Source: an uncultured Collinsella sp.
Lineage (GTDB): Bacteria > Actinomycetota > Coriobacteriia > Coriobacteriales > Coriobacteriaceae
Length of the DNA: 64,000 bases
Direction of reading: 5' to 3'
Assembly: GCA_902470095.1 (NCBI GenBank)
Contig: CABRFG010000001.1
Coordinates: 1 to 64,000 of the forward strand
The position numbers were made by a program, and so were the translations under genes. Below the pieces are notes generated by a model. That model was not told where the DNA came from, did no database searches, and worked only from the letters and a program-made list of their open reading frames with translations. Each line of letters begins with the position of its first letter. The stretch's first letter is position 1. This document shows positions 8,953 through 17,306 of the stretch, one piece after another.

Positions 8953-9372
8953 CTAGACGAGTTTGCCTAAGCAGTGATCAATCATGTGTTGAATCATTTG
9001 AGCCTCGAAGCCCACAAAGTCCTGCTTGCGCTCGCGCATCTTGCCGTCGACGATCTGGTCAAAGGCAACCTTGCACTTGATGTAGCGCGTGGACTTGGTG
9101 ACCTCCTCGTGCGTCAGGCAGCTCTCCTCCATCTTGCTGGCGCCCAGACCAAACACCAGACGGGGGTTGTAGAGCACATGGGGCTCGCCGGCATCGTCCA
9201 GGTAGACGCAGACCTTCTTGGTGACGCCAATCTGGTTGGCGGCAAGGCAGCCGGCATCGTCGAGCGACTTGATGGTATCGATCAGGTCCTGTGCCACCGA
9301 CTCGTCCTCGACGGTCGCGACCTCGCAACGCTGGGACAGAATAGCCTCGTCGTGGCAGAGCTCTTTAATCAT
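8953..9372 (-). CDS. Peptide deformylase-like protein with altered catalytic motif
   Basis: 139 residues from ATG 9372; the upstream in-frame ATG at 9384 lies inside the ribosome site (ATGGAGG), so it is not used. Motif 1 is GCLAANQIG and motif 2 is ESCLT with the metal Cys. Motif 3, however, reads QHMIDHCLG: the glutamate of HExxH, the general acid/base in deformylases, is replaced by Met. The two metal-binding His remain. It may bind metal without deformylating, or act on something else. It also lacks the C-terminal helix, like the homologue at 1327-1737. A weak hairpin (GACCG/CGGTC, 8922-8937) follows the stop. Confidence 0.85.
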   Translation of the reverse strand: MIKELCHDEAILSQRCEVATVEDESVAQDLIDTIKSLDDAGCLAANQIGVTKKVCVYLDDAGEPHVLYNPRLVFGLGASKMEESCLTHEEVTKSTRYIKCKVAFDQIVDGKMRERKQDFVGFEAQMIQHMIDHCLGKLV

Positions 9373-9455
9373 ACGTTCCTCCATAGGGGTCGTTGTAACT
9401 GCTTAAGTATACGGTACCCACACATTTTCATACGGAAAATACCGCCCGTCCGCTA

Positions 9456-9474
9456 CAAAGCGCCGAACATCAAC
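9456..9474 (+). repeat. 19-nt exact repeat, copy 1
   Basis: CAAAGCGCCGAACATCAAC, found again exactly at 26694-26712. It lies 91 bp before the NCS2 permease start. Both copies continue with two different bases and then GTG. Confidence 0.75.
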
Positions 9475-9565
9475 ATGTGAGGAACAGCAAGGTTGTAAAG
9501 GCGATATAGTGAGTGAGTTCGTGTCAATCGGCCTAAACTCGGGGCCGAACAAGGAAAGGGTATGC

Positions 9566-10879
9566 ATGGACGAACTATTTCACGTCAGCGAGCGCAAGTC
9601 CACAATCGGGACCGAACTTCGCGCTGGACTGACAACGTTCCTGGCAATGGCCTACATCATTGCCGTCAACCCCGCGGTGCTCTCGGGCGCCGGCATCGAT
9701 GCGGGAGCGCTCGCCTGCGCCACTTGCCTGGGCGCCGGCATCATGACCATCTGCATGGGCATCTTCGCCAACCGCCCGCTCGCCTGCGCTTCGGGCCTGG
9801 GCATCAACGCCATGATCGCGGGCATCGCCACCACCATGTGCGGCGGTGACTGGCACGTGGCCATGAGCGTTATCTTCCTCGAGGGTATCGTCATCTTGCT
9901 GCTCGTCCTTTGCGGCCTGCGCGAGGCCATTATGGACGCCATCCCCGTGGTCCTGCGCCACGCCATCTCGGTGGGTCTGGGCCTGTTCATCGCCATGATC
10001 GGCCTGTGCGACGCCGGTATCATCACCGCTGGTGCCGGTACGCTCGTCGGTCTGGGCGACATCGCCTCCCCCACCTTTATCGTCGGCATCATCTCCATCA
10101 TCGTGACGGTTGCCCTGGCTTCCCGCAACGTGCCGGGCTCGCTGCTCATCGGCATCATCGTCGCCGTTATCGCCGGTATCCCGCTGGGCGTCACCCACGC
10201 CCCCGAGGGCCTCATCGCACCGCTCGACTTCTCGACCTTTGGCGCCCCGTTTGCCAGCACCGCCGATGGCAACATGGCCATCGTGAAGGTTCTGACCGAC
10301 CCGATGCTGCTCGTCGTTGCCTTCTCGCTGCTCATGAGTGACTTCTTCGACACCATGGGAACCGCGATGGCCGTCGCCAAGCAGGGCGAGTTCTTGACCG
10401 AGGACGGCAATGTCGAGGACATCCGTCCCATCCTGGTCGTCGACTCCGTGGCCGCTGCTGCCGGTGGCTTTATGGGCGTCTCCTCCATCACCACCTTCGT
10501 CGAGTCCACTTCCGGCGCCGCCGACGGTGGCCGCACGGGCCTCACCTCCGTCACCACCGGCGTGCTGTTCATTCTCGCCGCGTTCTTCTCCCCCATCGTC
10601 ACCATCGTTTCCAGCGCCGCCACCTGCGGTGCTCTGGTCTACGTCGGCTACCTCATGATGAGCGAGGCCTCCGAGATCGACTGGTCCGACGTGTCGCAGG
10701 GTTTCCCGGCGTTCATGATTGTCGCCGGCGTGCCCTTTACCTACTCCATCTCTGCCGGCATTGGTCTGGGCTTTATCGCCTACGTGATCGTCGCGCTCTT
10801 TAAGGGCGAGGCCTCCAAGATCAAGCCGCTCATGTGGATCGCAGCCCTCGCCTTCCTCGTCTACTTCTTTGTAGCGTAG
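9566..10879 (+). CDS. NCS2 family permease, AzgA/PbuG-like (adenine, guanine or hypoxanthine)
   Basis: 437 residues from ATG 9566, with AAGGAAAGG upstream; the longer reading from 9509 lacks a site. Hallmarks of the AzgA branch: RAGLTTFLAMAYIIAVNP at the N-terminus, the conserved middle DFFDTMGTAMAVAKQGEF, and VSSITTFVESTSGAADGGRT. Fourteen helices expected. It imports purine bases with protons. No purine riboswitch was recognised upstream. Its last 14 codons recur at 12882-12926 as part of the downstream duplication. Confidence 0.94.
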   Translation: MDELFHVSERKSTIGTELRAGLTTFLAMAYIIAVNPAVLSGAGIDAGALACATCLGAGIMTICMGIFANRPLACASGLGINAMIAGIATTMCGGDWHVAMSVIFLEGIVILLLVLCGLREAIMDAIPVVLRHAISVGLGLFIAMIGLCDAGIITAGAGTLVGLGDIASPTFIVGIISIIVTVALASRNVPGSLLIGIIVAVIAGIPLGVTHAPEGLIAPLDFSTFGAPFASTADGNMAIVKVLTDPMLLVVAFSLLMSDFFDTMGTAMAVAKQGEFLTEDGNVEDIRPILVVDSVAAAAGGFMGVSSITTFVESTSGAADGGRTGLTSVTTGVLFILAAFFSPIVTIVSSAATCGALVYVGYLMMSEASEIDWSDVSQGFPAFMIVAGVPFTYSISAGIGLGFIAYVIVALFKGEASKIKPLMWIAALAFLVYFFVA

Positions 10880-10905
10880 CGGCAAAGCTGCCAAAGCAGA
10901 ACACC

Positions 10906-10946
10906 AAAGCGCGGAGTCGCATCGAGCGGCTCCGCGCTTTTCTTTT
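10906..10946 (+). terminator. Intrinsic terminator of the NCS2 permease
   Basis: AAAGCGCGGAG (10906-10916) pairs with CTCCGCGCTTT (10930-10940), followed by TCTTTT. A diverged copy is present at 12953-12989. Confidence 0.92.
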
Positions 10947-11086
10947 AAAGCCAGGCAACGCACGGACGCGCGATGTTTTGCTTCCCAAGTTTTGGACATT
11001 TTGCCCTCCAAACGGCACTACCGCCGGCTACATCCTGCAGATATGCTGGGCTTAATCGCATAGGCCCTATGAGGATGGGAGTAACC

Positions 11087-12859
11087 ATGGCCGCCTTGTT
11101 CACGACCCCCAAGCGCAATGACAAAACCTCTGGAGCCCATTTTGTCGAGCCCGACGTGCGCCGTCGCACGTTGCTCGCACACGGAAGCTGGCGTCGCGTG
11201 ACGCGCCGCATCGTCTGCGGCCTGACCTGCGCGCTCACGGTGAGCTCGTTGCTCATGCCGAGTGTCTCGCTCGCGGCCGAATGGGTGGACGTCGGCGGCA
11301 CCCAGTACAACGCCGGCATCGCGGCGGGCGACGAGGCCGGCACCTGGAGCTGGGACGGCGCCGACGATATGAAGCTCAACGGCTATGACGGCGGCGCGAT
11401 CGAGGCAGCGGGCAAGCTCAACGTGAGCTACGAGGGCAACAACACCGTCACTAACGACGACGGCCGCGGCATCAAGGTTAAGGATGGCGCGAACGAGAAC
11501 GCCGAGCTTAATATTCAGGGCGACGCTTCCAGCACGCTCAACGTGACATCTTCTCGTGACGCCATCACTTCCGTCGGCAACATCAACATCGACGGCGCTG
11601 GCACTGTCAACGCCACAAGCACCGAGCACGATGCCATCGATGCCGGGGGCGATGTCACCATCAAGGGCTCGGGAAACGTTAACGCCACGGGCGATTCGGA
11701 TGGCATCAGGGCCGACGGCAACATCACGATCGACAACAGCGGAACCGTCACCGCCAAGGCCACCGAGGATCAGGGTATCGATGCTAACGAGAGCCTCATC
11801 ATAAAGGGCGGCGGCAAGGTAGAGGCAAGCTCTATCAAAGACAATGCGATTTGGGCCGACGGCAACATCGAGATCTCGGGTGGCAGCCAGGTCAAGGCAA
11901 GCTCCGAGGAAGACGCCGCCATCGACGGTAAAAACAGCCTCACGGTCACGAACGCTTCCCTCAACGCAAGTGGCGTTGGGTATGGCATCTATGTCTACAA
12001 GGGCATCACGCTCGATGGCGCGACCGTGACGGTCCGCGCAAGCTCAGATGGCGGGGAAGTCAGCGCACTCTTCACCGATGAGGACGACATCGTCATCAAG
12101 AACGGCTCGACTGTGGATGCGCTCGCAGAGGGCAAATTCTCGACTGCGATTTTCACCAGAAACTACGACCCCAACGAAGCGGGTGGCCACATCTACATCA
12201 GCGACTCCGTTGTCAAGGCTATAGCCCGCTATGCTGAGACCGGCGGCGACGGTCCCGACTGCTACAGTACAGACCAGGATGGCGGGATCACCCCTGAGCG
12301 CAGGGGCGTGAACATCGGCATCTATGCTCAGACCACCGAGGGCATTATGCCCGCGACCATCTCCATCGTCCGCAGTAAGGTCACGGCCGAGGGAGACACG
12401 GCAGCGATTTTCGCCCTTGCCATGAGCACGGACGGCAAGGCGATCGGCACCATCGAAATCGAAGGCACCAGCATCCTGACGCCTGAAGGCGGCAAAGTCA
12501 TTGACTATCGCCACAAAGAAGAGCTCAGTAACGGCATCATGTACGAGGCAGGCCAAGTCATTGGCACGGGCGACGCCGTGATTGATTCTCCCTACGACGA
12601 TGTCATCGCCAAGAAAGCCGTCATCGCACCGTCCGAGGAGACCAAGCCCGAGGAGAAGCCCGGCGAGACCAAGCCCGAGGGTTCCAAGTCCGAGGGCACG
12701 AAGACGACCAAGACCGTTGCATTTGCAGCCACGGGAGCCAAGACCACCGGCAAGCTCGCGGCAACCGGCGACGCCTCGAGCGCAGCCATCTTGGCAGCCG
12801 CCCTTGCGGGAACAGCTGCCATCGCCGCAGGCGCCGTGGTGAGCCGCAAGCGCTCGTAA
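11087..12859 (+). CDS. Secreted carbohydrate-binding-like repeat protein, paralogue 1
   Basis: 590 residues from ATG 11087 (GGGAG before it). A long basic N-region (SWRRVTRRIV) precedes a hydrophobic signal core ending SVSLAAEW. Residues about 60-480 consist of many short beta-strand repeats such as ISGGSQVKASSEEDAAI and INIDGAGTVNATSTEHDAID, suggesting a right-handed beta-helix like DUF4353/Cthe_2159 carbohydrate-binding proteins. A Lys/Glu/Pro linker (KPEEKPGETKPEG) leads to LAATGD, a hydrophobic helix and SRKRS, a sortase sorting signal of LAxTG type. Likely wall-anchored; ligand unknown. Closely similar to 13131-14915 and more distantly to 18695-20218. Confidence 0.85.
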   Translation: MAALFTTPKRNDKTSGAHFVEPDVRRRTLLAHGSWRRVTRRIVCGLTCALTVSSLLMPSVSLAAEWVDVGGTQYNAGIAAGDEAGTWSWDGADDMKLNGYDGGAIEAAGKLNVSYEGNNTVTNDDGRGIKVKDGANENAELNIQGDASSTLNVTSSRDAITSVGNINIDGAGTVNATSTEHDAIDAGGDVTIKGSGNVNATGDSDGIRADGNITIDNSGTVTAKATEDQGIDANESLIIKGGGKVEASSIKDNAIWADGNIEISGGSQVKASSEEDAAIDGKNSLTVTNASLNASGVGYGIYVYKGITLDGATVTVRASSDGGEVSALFTDEDDIVIKNGSTVDALAEGKFSTAIFTRNYDPNEAGGHIYISDSVVKAIARYAETGGDGPDCYSTDQDGGITPERRGVNIGIYAQTTEGIMPATISIVRSKVTAEGDTAAIFALAMSTDGKAIGTIEIEGTSILTPEGGKVIDYRHKEELSNGIMYEAGQVIGTGDAVIDSPYDDVIAKKAVIAPSEETKPEEKPGETKPEGSKSEGTKTTKTVAFAATGAKTTGKLAATGDASSAAILAAALAGTAAIAAGAVVSRKRS

Positions 12860-12881
12860 ACACTTTTTCGCACGGGACGGG

Positions 12882-12926
12882 TGGATCGCGGCCCTTGCCT
12901 TCCTCGTCTACTTCTTCGTAGCGTAA
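12882..12926 (+). pseudogene. Duplicated 3' end of the NCS2 permease gene
   Basis: These 15 codons read WIAALAFLVYFFVA plus stop, identical in protein to the last 14 residues of the permease at 10835-10879 but with several synonymous differences (including TAA for TAG). There is no upstream permease sequence, so this is a breakpoint remnant. The following terminator and upstream region of the surface-protein gene are duplicated too, at an offset near 2045 bp. Confidence 0.93.
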
Positions 12927-12952
12927 GGGCAAGGCTGCAAAAGCTGAACAAT

Positions 12953-12989
12953 AAAGCGCGGAGTCGCCATGCGGCCCCGCGCTTTTCTT
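12953..12989 (+). terminator. Duplicated terminator downstream of paralogue 1
   Basis: AAAGCGCGG (12953-12961) pairs with CCGCGCTTT (12977-12985) before TCTTTT. It is the diverged copy of the terminator at 10906-10946 and now ends transcription from paralogue 1. Confidence 0.85.
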
Positions 12990-13130
12990 TTAGCGCCGGT
13001 CCCTGCGCCGGCGTGCGGCCTATTTCTCCCCCATTTTGGCCATTTTGCCCTCCAAACGGCACTACCGCCGGCAACATCCAGCAGATACGCTGAATCTAGT
13101 CGTATAGGCCCTATGAGAACGGGAGCAACC

Positions 13131-14915
13131 ATGGCAGCCTTGTTCACGACCCCCAAACGCAATGACACTACCGCCGGAACCCATGTTGCCGAACCCGACG
13201 TTCGCCGTCGCATAGGACTCGCGCACGGCAGCTGGCGCCGCGTGACGCGCCGCATCGTCGCGGGCGCCGTGTGCGCGCTCACGGTGAGCTCGCTGCTCAT
13301 GCCGAGCGTCTCGCTCGCAGCGGAATGGGTCAAGGTCGGCGGCAACAAGTACAACACCGCGGCGAGCGACGAGGCCGGTACCTGGTCGTGGGACGGCGCC
13401 GACGACTTGAAGCTCAACAACTATAACGGCGGCGAGATCCAGGCCGCAGGCAAGCTCAACGTGAATTACTCGGGAACCAACATCGTCACTGCCGAATGGA
13501 TCGAAAGCATCAACGTTTCTCATGGCACTAACGAGAATGCCGAGCTCAATATCCAAGGCGACGAGGGCGGCACGCTCAGCGTGACATCTACTGAGGACGC
13601 TATCCTCTCCACGGGTAATATCAACATCGACGGAGCCGGATCCGTCAACGCCACGAGCACTGGGTTTGATGCCATCAATGCCGGAGGTGATCTCGCTATC
13701 AAAGGTTCGGGCAACGTCAACGCCACGGGTGCATCGGATGGCATCAGGGCAAACGGCAATATCACGATTGACGACAGCGGAGCCGTCACCGCCAGGGCTA
13801 CCAAGGACAAGGGTATTGGAGCCGACAAGAACCTCACCATCAAGGGTGGCGGGACGGTCGAGGCAAGCTCAGCCGATGGTGAGGCCCTTTGGAGCGGCGG
13901 CAATATCAACATCTCGGACGGCAGCCAGGTCAAGGCAAGCTCCGAGAAAGACGCTGCCGTCGAGGCCAAGGGCAGCCTCGCAGCCACAAACGCCTCCCTC
14001 AACGTAAACGGTGTTGAATATGGCGTCTATGCCCGCAAGGGCATCACCCTCGATCATGCAAACGTGACGGTCCGTGCAAGTAAAGGCAGATACGGTGGCG
14101 CCAACGCCCTCTTCACCTACCAGGACGACATCGTCGTCAAGAACGGCTCCACCGTGGACGCGTTTGCGGAAGGCGAGGTTTCGGCTGCATTCTCCACCAG
14201 AAACGATCGACCCAACGAGAAGGGCGGCCACATCTACATCAGCGACTCCGTTGTCAAGGCCATAGCCCGCTATGTCGAGAACGGCGACGGCCCCATCCCC
14301 TACAGCGAAAACCAAGATGGCGAGACGAGGCGCGAACCCCAAGGCGAGAACATCGGCATCATCGCCCAGACCAGCGAGGGCGTCACACCCGCAGTCATCT
14401 CGATCATCCGCAGCAAGGTAACGGCCGAAGGAGATACAGCGGCAATCTTTGCCCGTGCCATGAGCGCTGACGGCAAGACAATCGGCACCATCAAGATTGA
14501 GAACGCCGCCATCCAGACGCCCGAAGGCGGCAAGGTCATTGACTATCGCAAGCTCCGTGACGGCATCTACGAGGCAGGCCAAGCCATCGGCACGGGCGAC
14601 GCCACGGTCGACTCCCTCTATATCAAAGCAGTCGCCAAAAGTACGACCATCGCACCTCCCGAGGTAGCCAAGCCGGAAGACCCCAAGCCCGACGAGACCA
14701 AGCCCGCAGAAAGCAAGCCCGCGGAGTCCAAGCAGAACCCCAAGCCTGAGGGCTCAAAGCCGACCAAGGCCGTTGCGGCTTCAACCACGAAAGCCAAGAC
14801 TACCGGCGTGCTCGCGGCAGCCGGCGACACCTCGGGTGCGGCCATCGTGGCAACCGTCCTTGCGGGAACAGCCGCTATCGCCGCAGGCACCATGGCGAGC
14901 CGTAAGCGTTCTTAG
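13131..14915 (+). CDS. Secreted carbohydrate-binding-like repeat protein, paralogue 2
   Basis: 594 residues from ATG 13131 (GGGAG before it). Same architecture as its neighbour: signal region SWRRVTRRIVAGAVCALTV ending SVSLAAEW, beta-helix repeats (INISDGSQVKASSEKDAAV), a longer Pro/Lys/Glu linker with KPAESKPAESKQ, then LAAAGDTS, a hydrophobic helix and SRKRS. The sorting motif position reads LAAAGD, so Thr is replaced by Ala compared with LAATGD in the other two copies. Sortase cleavage normally occurs after that Thr, so anchoring may be impaired. Arose by tandem duplication. Confidence 0.85.
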   Translation: MAALFTTPKRNDTTAGTHVAEPDVRRRIGLAHGSWRRVTRRIVAGAVCALTVSSLLMPSVSLAAEWVKVGGNKYNTAASDEAGTWSWDGADDLKLNNYNGGEIQAAGKLNVNYSGTNIVTAEWIESINVSHGTNENAELNIQGDEGGTLSVTSTEDAILSTGNINIDGAGSVNATSTGFDAINAGGDLAIKGSGNVNATGASDGIRANGNITIDDSGAVTARATKDKGIGADKNLTIKGGGTVEASSADGEALWSGGNINISDGSQVKASSEKDAAVEAKGSLAATNASLNVNGVEYGVYARKGITLDHANVTVRASKGRYGGANALFTYQDDIVVKNGSTVDAFAEGEVSAAFSTRNDRPNEKGGHIYISDSVVKAIARYVENGDGPIPYSENQDGETRREPQGENIGIIAQTSEGVTPAVISIIRSKVTAEGDTAAIFARAMSADGKTIGTIKIENAAIQTPEGGKVIDYRKLRDGIYEAGQAIGTGDATVDSLYIKAVAKSTTIAPPEVAKPEDPKPDETKPAESKPAESKQNPKPEGSKPTKAVAASTTKAKTTGVLAAAGDTSGAAIVATVLAGTAAIAAGTMASRKRS

Positions 14916-14972
14916 ACGCCTCTGCGCACATGGCAGCTCCCGCGAAGGCCCCGAGCCCCAGCACCGTTTAAC

Positions 14973-15010
14973 AACGCCACCGCCGAGCTCCCCTCCGGCG
15001 GTGGCGTTTT
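14973..15010 (+). terminator. Intrinsic terminator of paralogue 2
   Basis: AACGCCACCGCCG (14973-14985) pairs with CGGCGGTGGCGTT (14996-15008), followed by TT. Confidence 0.9.
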
Positions 15011-15122
15011 CCATATGCGTCCGCAGGGGATGCACGAGATTGTCTTTGGTCTAGCCCAACCGGCATACGCTGGCGTGCGACAATTGGGGCTGCCGATATC
15101 ACAACACTGAGAGAAGCCCGTC

Positions 15123-15788
15123 ATGGAAGCGCATCAAAAGCAGATAACCGTTTATTCGAATCATACGGAAAGCGCGCCTGTCATCTACCTTCCTGTGGTC
15201 GTGGGCGACGGCAGCGAGGTTTATAAGTGTTGCCGAGAGCTCGACTGTCCGCCATTCACCCTCGTCGCCATTGGCGGGCTCGATTGGAATCGCGAGCTGA
15301 GCCCCTGGGGATGCGACGGAACCGTGCGCGATGCCGAGCCCTTTGGTGGGCAGGCTGCCGGCTTTCTTGATGAGCTGCTGAATCAGATAATCCCCCAGGT
15401 GGAGTCGTCGCTTCCTCAGCCACCTGTTTGGCGTGGCATTGCCGGTTATTCGCTGGCGGGCCTCTTCGCGCTTTGGTCCCTCTGGCAAACCGGCGCCTTT
15501 GACCGCGCCGCGAGCGCATCGGGGTCGCTATGGTTTCCCGACTTTGTCGACCGTGCCAGCACGGCGCCATTTGCCGGCAGCCCACAAGCCGTCTATCTGT
15601 CACTCGGCAAAAAGGAAACCAAGACGCCCAACCGCATGATGCGACACGTCCTTGAAGACACACGCGCGATGGAAGCGTTGCTCGTCGAGCGCAGCATTCC
15701 AACAACACTGGAACTCAACCCCGGCAATCACTTTGCCCAAACCGATCTACGAATGGCGCGTGGCATACGCTGGATACTGACGCATTAA
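15123..15788 (+). CDS. Alpha/beta-hydrolase fold esterase
   Basis: 221 residues. The nucleophile elbow is GYSLAG (Ser near residue 109), and the catalytic His is probably in NPGNHF near the C-terminus. The shape (IYLPVVVGDG, VAIGGLDWNRELSPW, then the elbow and ASGSLWFPDFV) matches the putative-esterase group that includes esterase D and siderophore esterases. The substrate is likely a small ester and cannot be assigned. No signal peptide, so cytoplasmic. GAGAAG precedes the ATG. Single gene ended by a strong hairpin. Confidence 0.82.
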   Translation: MEAHQKQITVYSNHTESAPVIYLPVVVGDGSEVYKCCRELDCPPFTLVAIGGLDWNRELSPWGCDGTVRDAEPFGGQAAGFLDELLNQIIPQVESSLPQPPVWRGIAGYSLAGLFALWSLWQTGAFDRAASASGSLWFPDFVDRASTAPFAGSPQAVYLSLGKKETKTPNRMMRHVLEDTRAMEALLVERSIPTTLELNPGNHFAQTDLRMARGIRWILTH

Positions 15789-15790
15789 AA

Positions 15791-15824
15791 ATGGTGCCCA
15801 CGCGTATATACGTATGGGCACCAT
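15791..15824. terminator. Bidirectional terminator-like palindrome
   Basis: ATGGTGCCCA (15791-15800) and TGGGCACCAT (15815-15824) with a further self-complementary CGTATATACG inside. Lies between convergent esterase and uracil permease genes. Confidence 0.88.
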
Positions 15825-15849
15825 ATCTTGTTTTATCTGAACGCAGCTG

Positions 15850-17184
15850 CTACTCAGCAGCCTCCTCGAGCTCGGAGACATCAAACTCAAAGTCGTTACC
15901 CGGCAGAATGGCGTTGAGCACGATGCCCACCAGCGAACCCACGGCAAGACCGGAAAGCGAAATCGTCACGCCGCCCAGCTCCAGCACGATGGCACCGGCA
16001 GTGCTATAGGCAATGCCGAGCGAAAGCACGAGCACCAGAGCGGCCACCAGCACGTTGCGGTTGTTCTGGAAATCGACCTGGTTCTCGATGAGGTTGCGGA
16101 TGCCCACAGCGCTGATCATGCCGTAGAGCACAAGCGACACGCCGCCGATAACGCATGCCGGCATGGCGGCGATGACCGCGGCGAACTTGGGGCAGAACGA
16201 AAGCACGATGGCGCAGCACGCGGCAATGCGAATCACACGCGGGTCGAACACGCGCGTCAGGGCAAGCACGCCGGTGTTCTCGCCATACGTGGTGTTGGCC
16301 GGAGCGCCAAAGAGCGAAGCCAGAATCGTGGCAAGACCATCACCGAGCAGCGTGCGGTGCAGGCCGGGGTCGGCGATGTAGTTGCGCTCACAGGTGGAGC
16401 CAATAGCGGAGATATCACCGATATGCTCGATCATGGTCGCGAAAGCCAGCGGCATGATGGTGATGATGGCCGTCGTGGCAAGACCGCTATCGAACTGCGG
16501 GCCAAAGAGCGCAAACACGGTGTTGTCCCACACGATGGGAAGACCGACCCACGGCGCGGCGGCAACGCCCGAAAAATCAACCTCACCCAACGCGGCCGCA
16601 ACGGCATAGCTCACCACGACGCCCAGCAGGATCGGCACGATCTTAACCATGCCGCGGCCCCAGATGTTGCAGATGACGATCACAGCCACGGCGATAACGG
16701 CGACGAGCCAATTGGTCTGGCAGTTGGCAATAGCGGAGCTTGCCAGGATCAGACCGATGGAAATGACGATAGGGCCAGTCACCACCGGCGGGAAGAAGCG
16801 CATGACGCGCTTGGCGCCAAAGGCGCGGAAGAGTGCCGCAAGTACCGGATAGAGCAGGCCGGCACAAGCTACGCCCAGGCAGGCGTAGGGCAAAAGCTCC
16901 GTCTCGCCGTTGGGCGCAATCGCGGCATAGCCAGCGATAAAGGCAAACGACGAGCCCAGAAAGGCCGGCACCTTACCGCGCGACAGGAAGTGAAAGAGCA
17001 GCGTGCCCAGGCCGGCAAACAAAAGCGTTGCCGAAACCGAGAGACCGGTGAGCACGGGCACCAGCACCGTGGCGCCAAACATGGCAAACAGGTGCTGCAG
17101 ACCGAGCAGGAACATGCGCGGGCGGCCAAGCGACGATGCATCGTAGATGGCATCGGTGACGGCGGGCGTCGAGGATTGGGACAT
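15850..17184 (-). CDS. uraA: NCS2 uracil permease
   Basis: 444 residues from ATG 17184 (MSQSSTPAVTD), with GAAAGGA upstream; the longer reading to 17409 adds non-family sequence. Hallmarks: LGLQHLFAMFGATVLVPVLT, PAFLGSSFAFIAG, the conserved Glu region FATMIEHIGDISAIG, and NTTYGENTGVLALT. Uracil/proton symporters have 14 helices. It belongs to a different NCS2 branch from the purine-type permease at 9566-10879. No pyrimidine genes adjoin it. Confidence 0.95.
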   Translation of the reverse strand: MSQSSTPAVTDAIYDASSLGRPRMFLLGLQHLFAMFGATVLVPVLTGLSVSATLLFAGLGTLLFHFLSRGKVPAFLGSSFAFIAGYAAIAPNGETELLPYACLGVACAGLLYPVLAALFRAFGAKRVMRFFPPVVTGPIVISIGLILASSAIANCQTNWLVAVIAVAVIVICNIWGRGMVKIVPILLGVVVSYAVAAALGEVDFSGVAAAPWVGLPIVWDNTVFALFGPQFDSGLATTAIITIMPLAFATMIEHIGDISAIGSTCERNYIADPGLHRTLLGDGLATILASLFGAPANTTYGENTGVLALTRVFDPRVIRIAACCAIVLSFCPKFAAVIAAMPACVIGGVSLVLYGMISAVGIRNLIENQVDFQNNRNVLVAALVLVLSLGIAYSTAGAIVLELGGVTISLSGLAVGSLVGIVLNAILPGNDFEFDVSELEEAAE

Positions 17185-17306
17185 GGATGTCCTTTCGAAT
17201 GGAAGGGCGATCGGGCATATCGGATAACCTGCCCGAACGATACGATCCGAACCATTGTACGCGATACGCCATGTCTCGCACGCGCCGTCACCTGCGAACG
17301 TTACCG

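Noticed and set aside
9400..9560. Purine riboswitch before the NCS2 permease
   Set aside because: No conserved three-way junction bases or the two loop sequences were found.
9575..11011. Minus-strand frame opposite the NCS2 permease
   Set aside because: Very Gly/Asp/His-rich shadow without family motifs.
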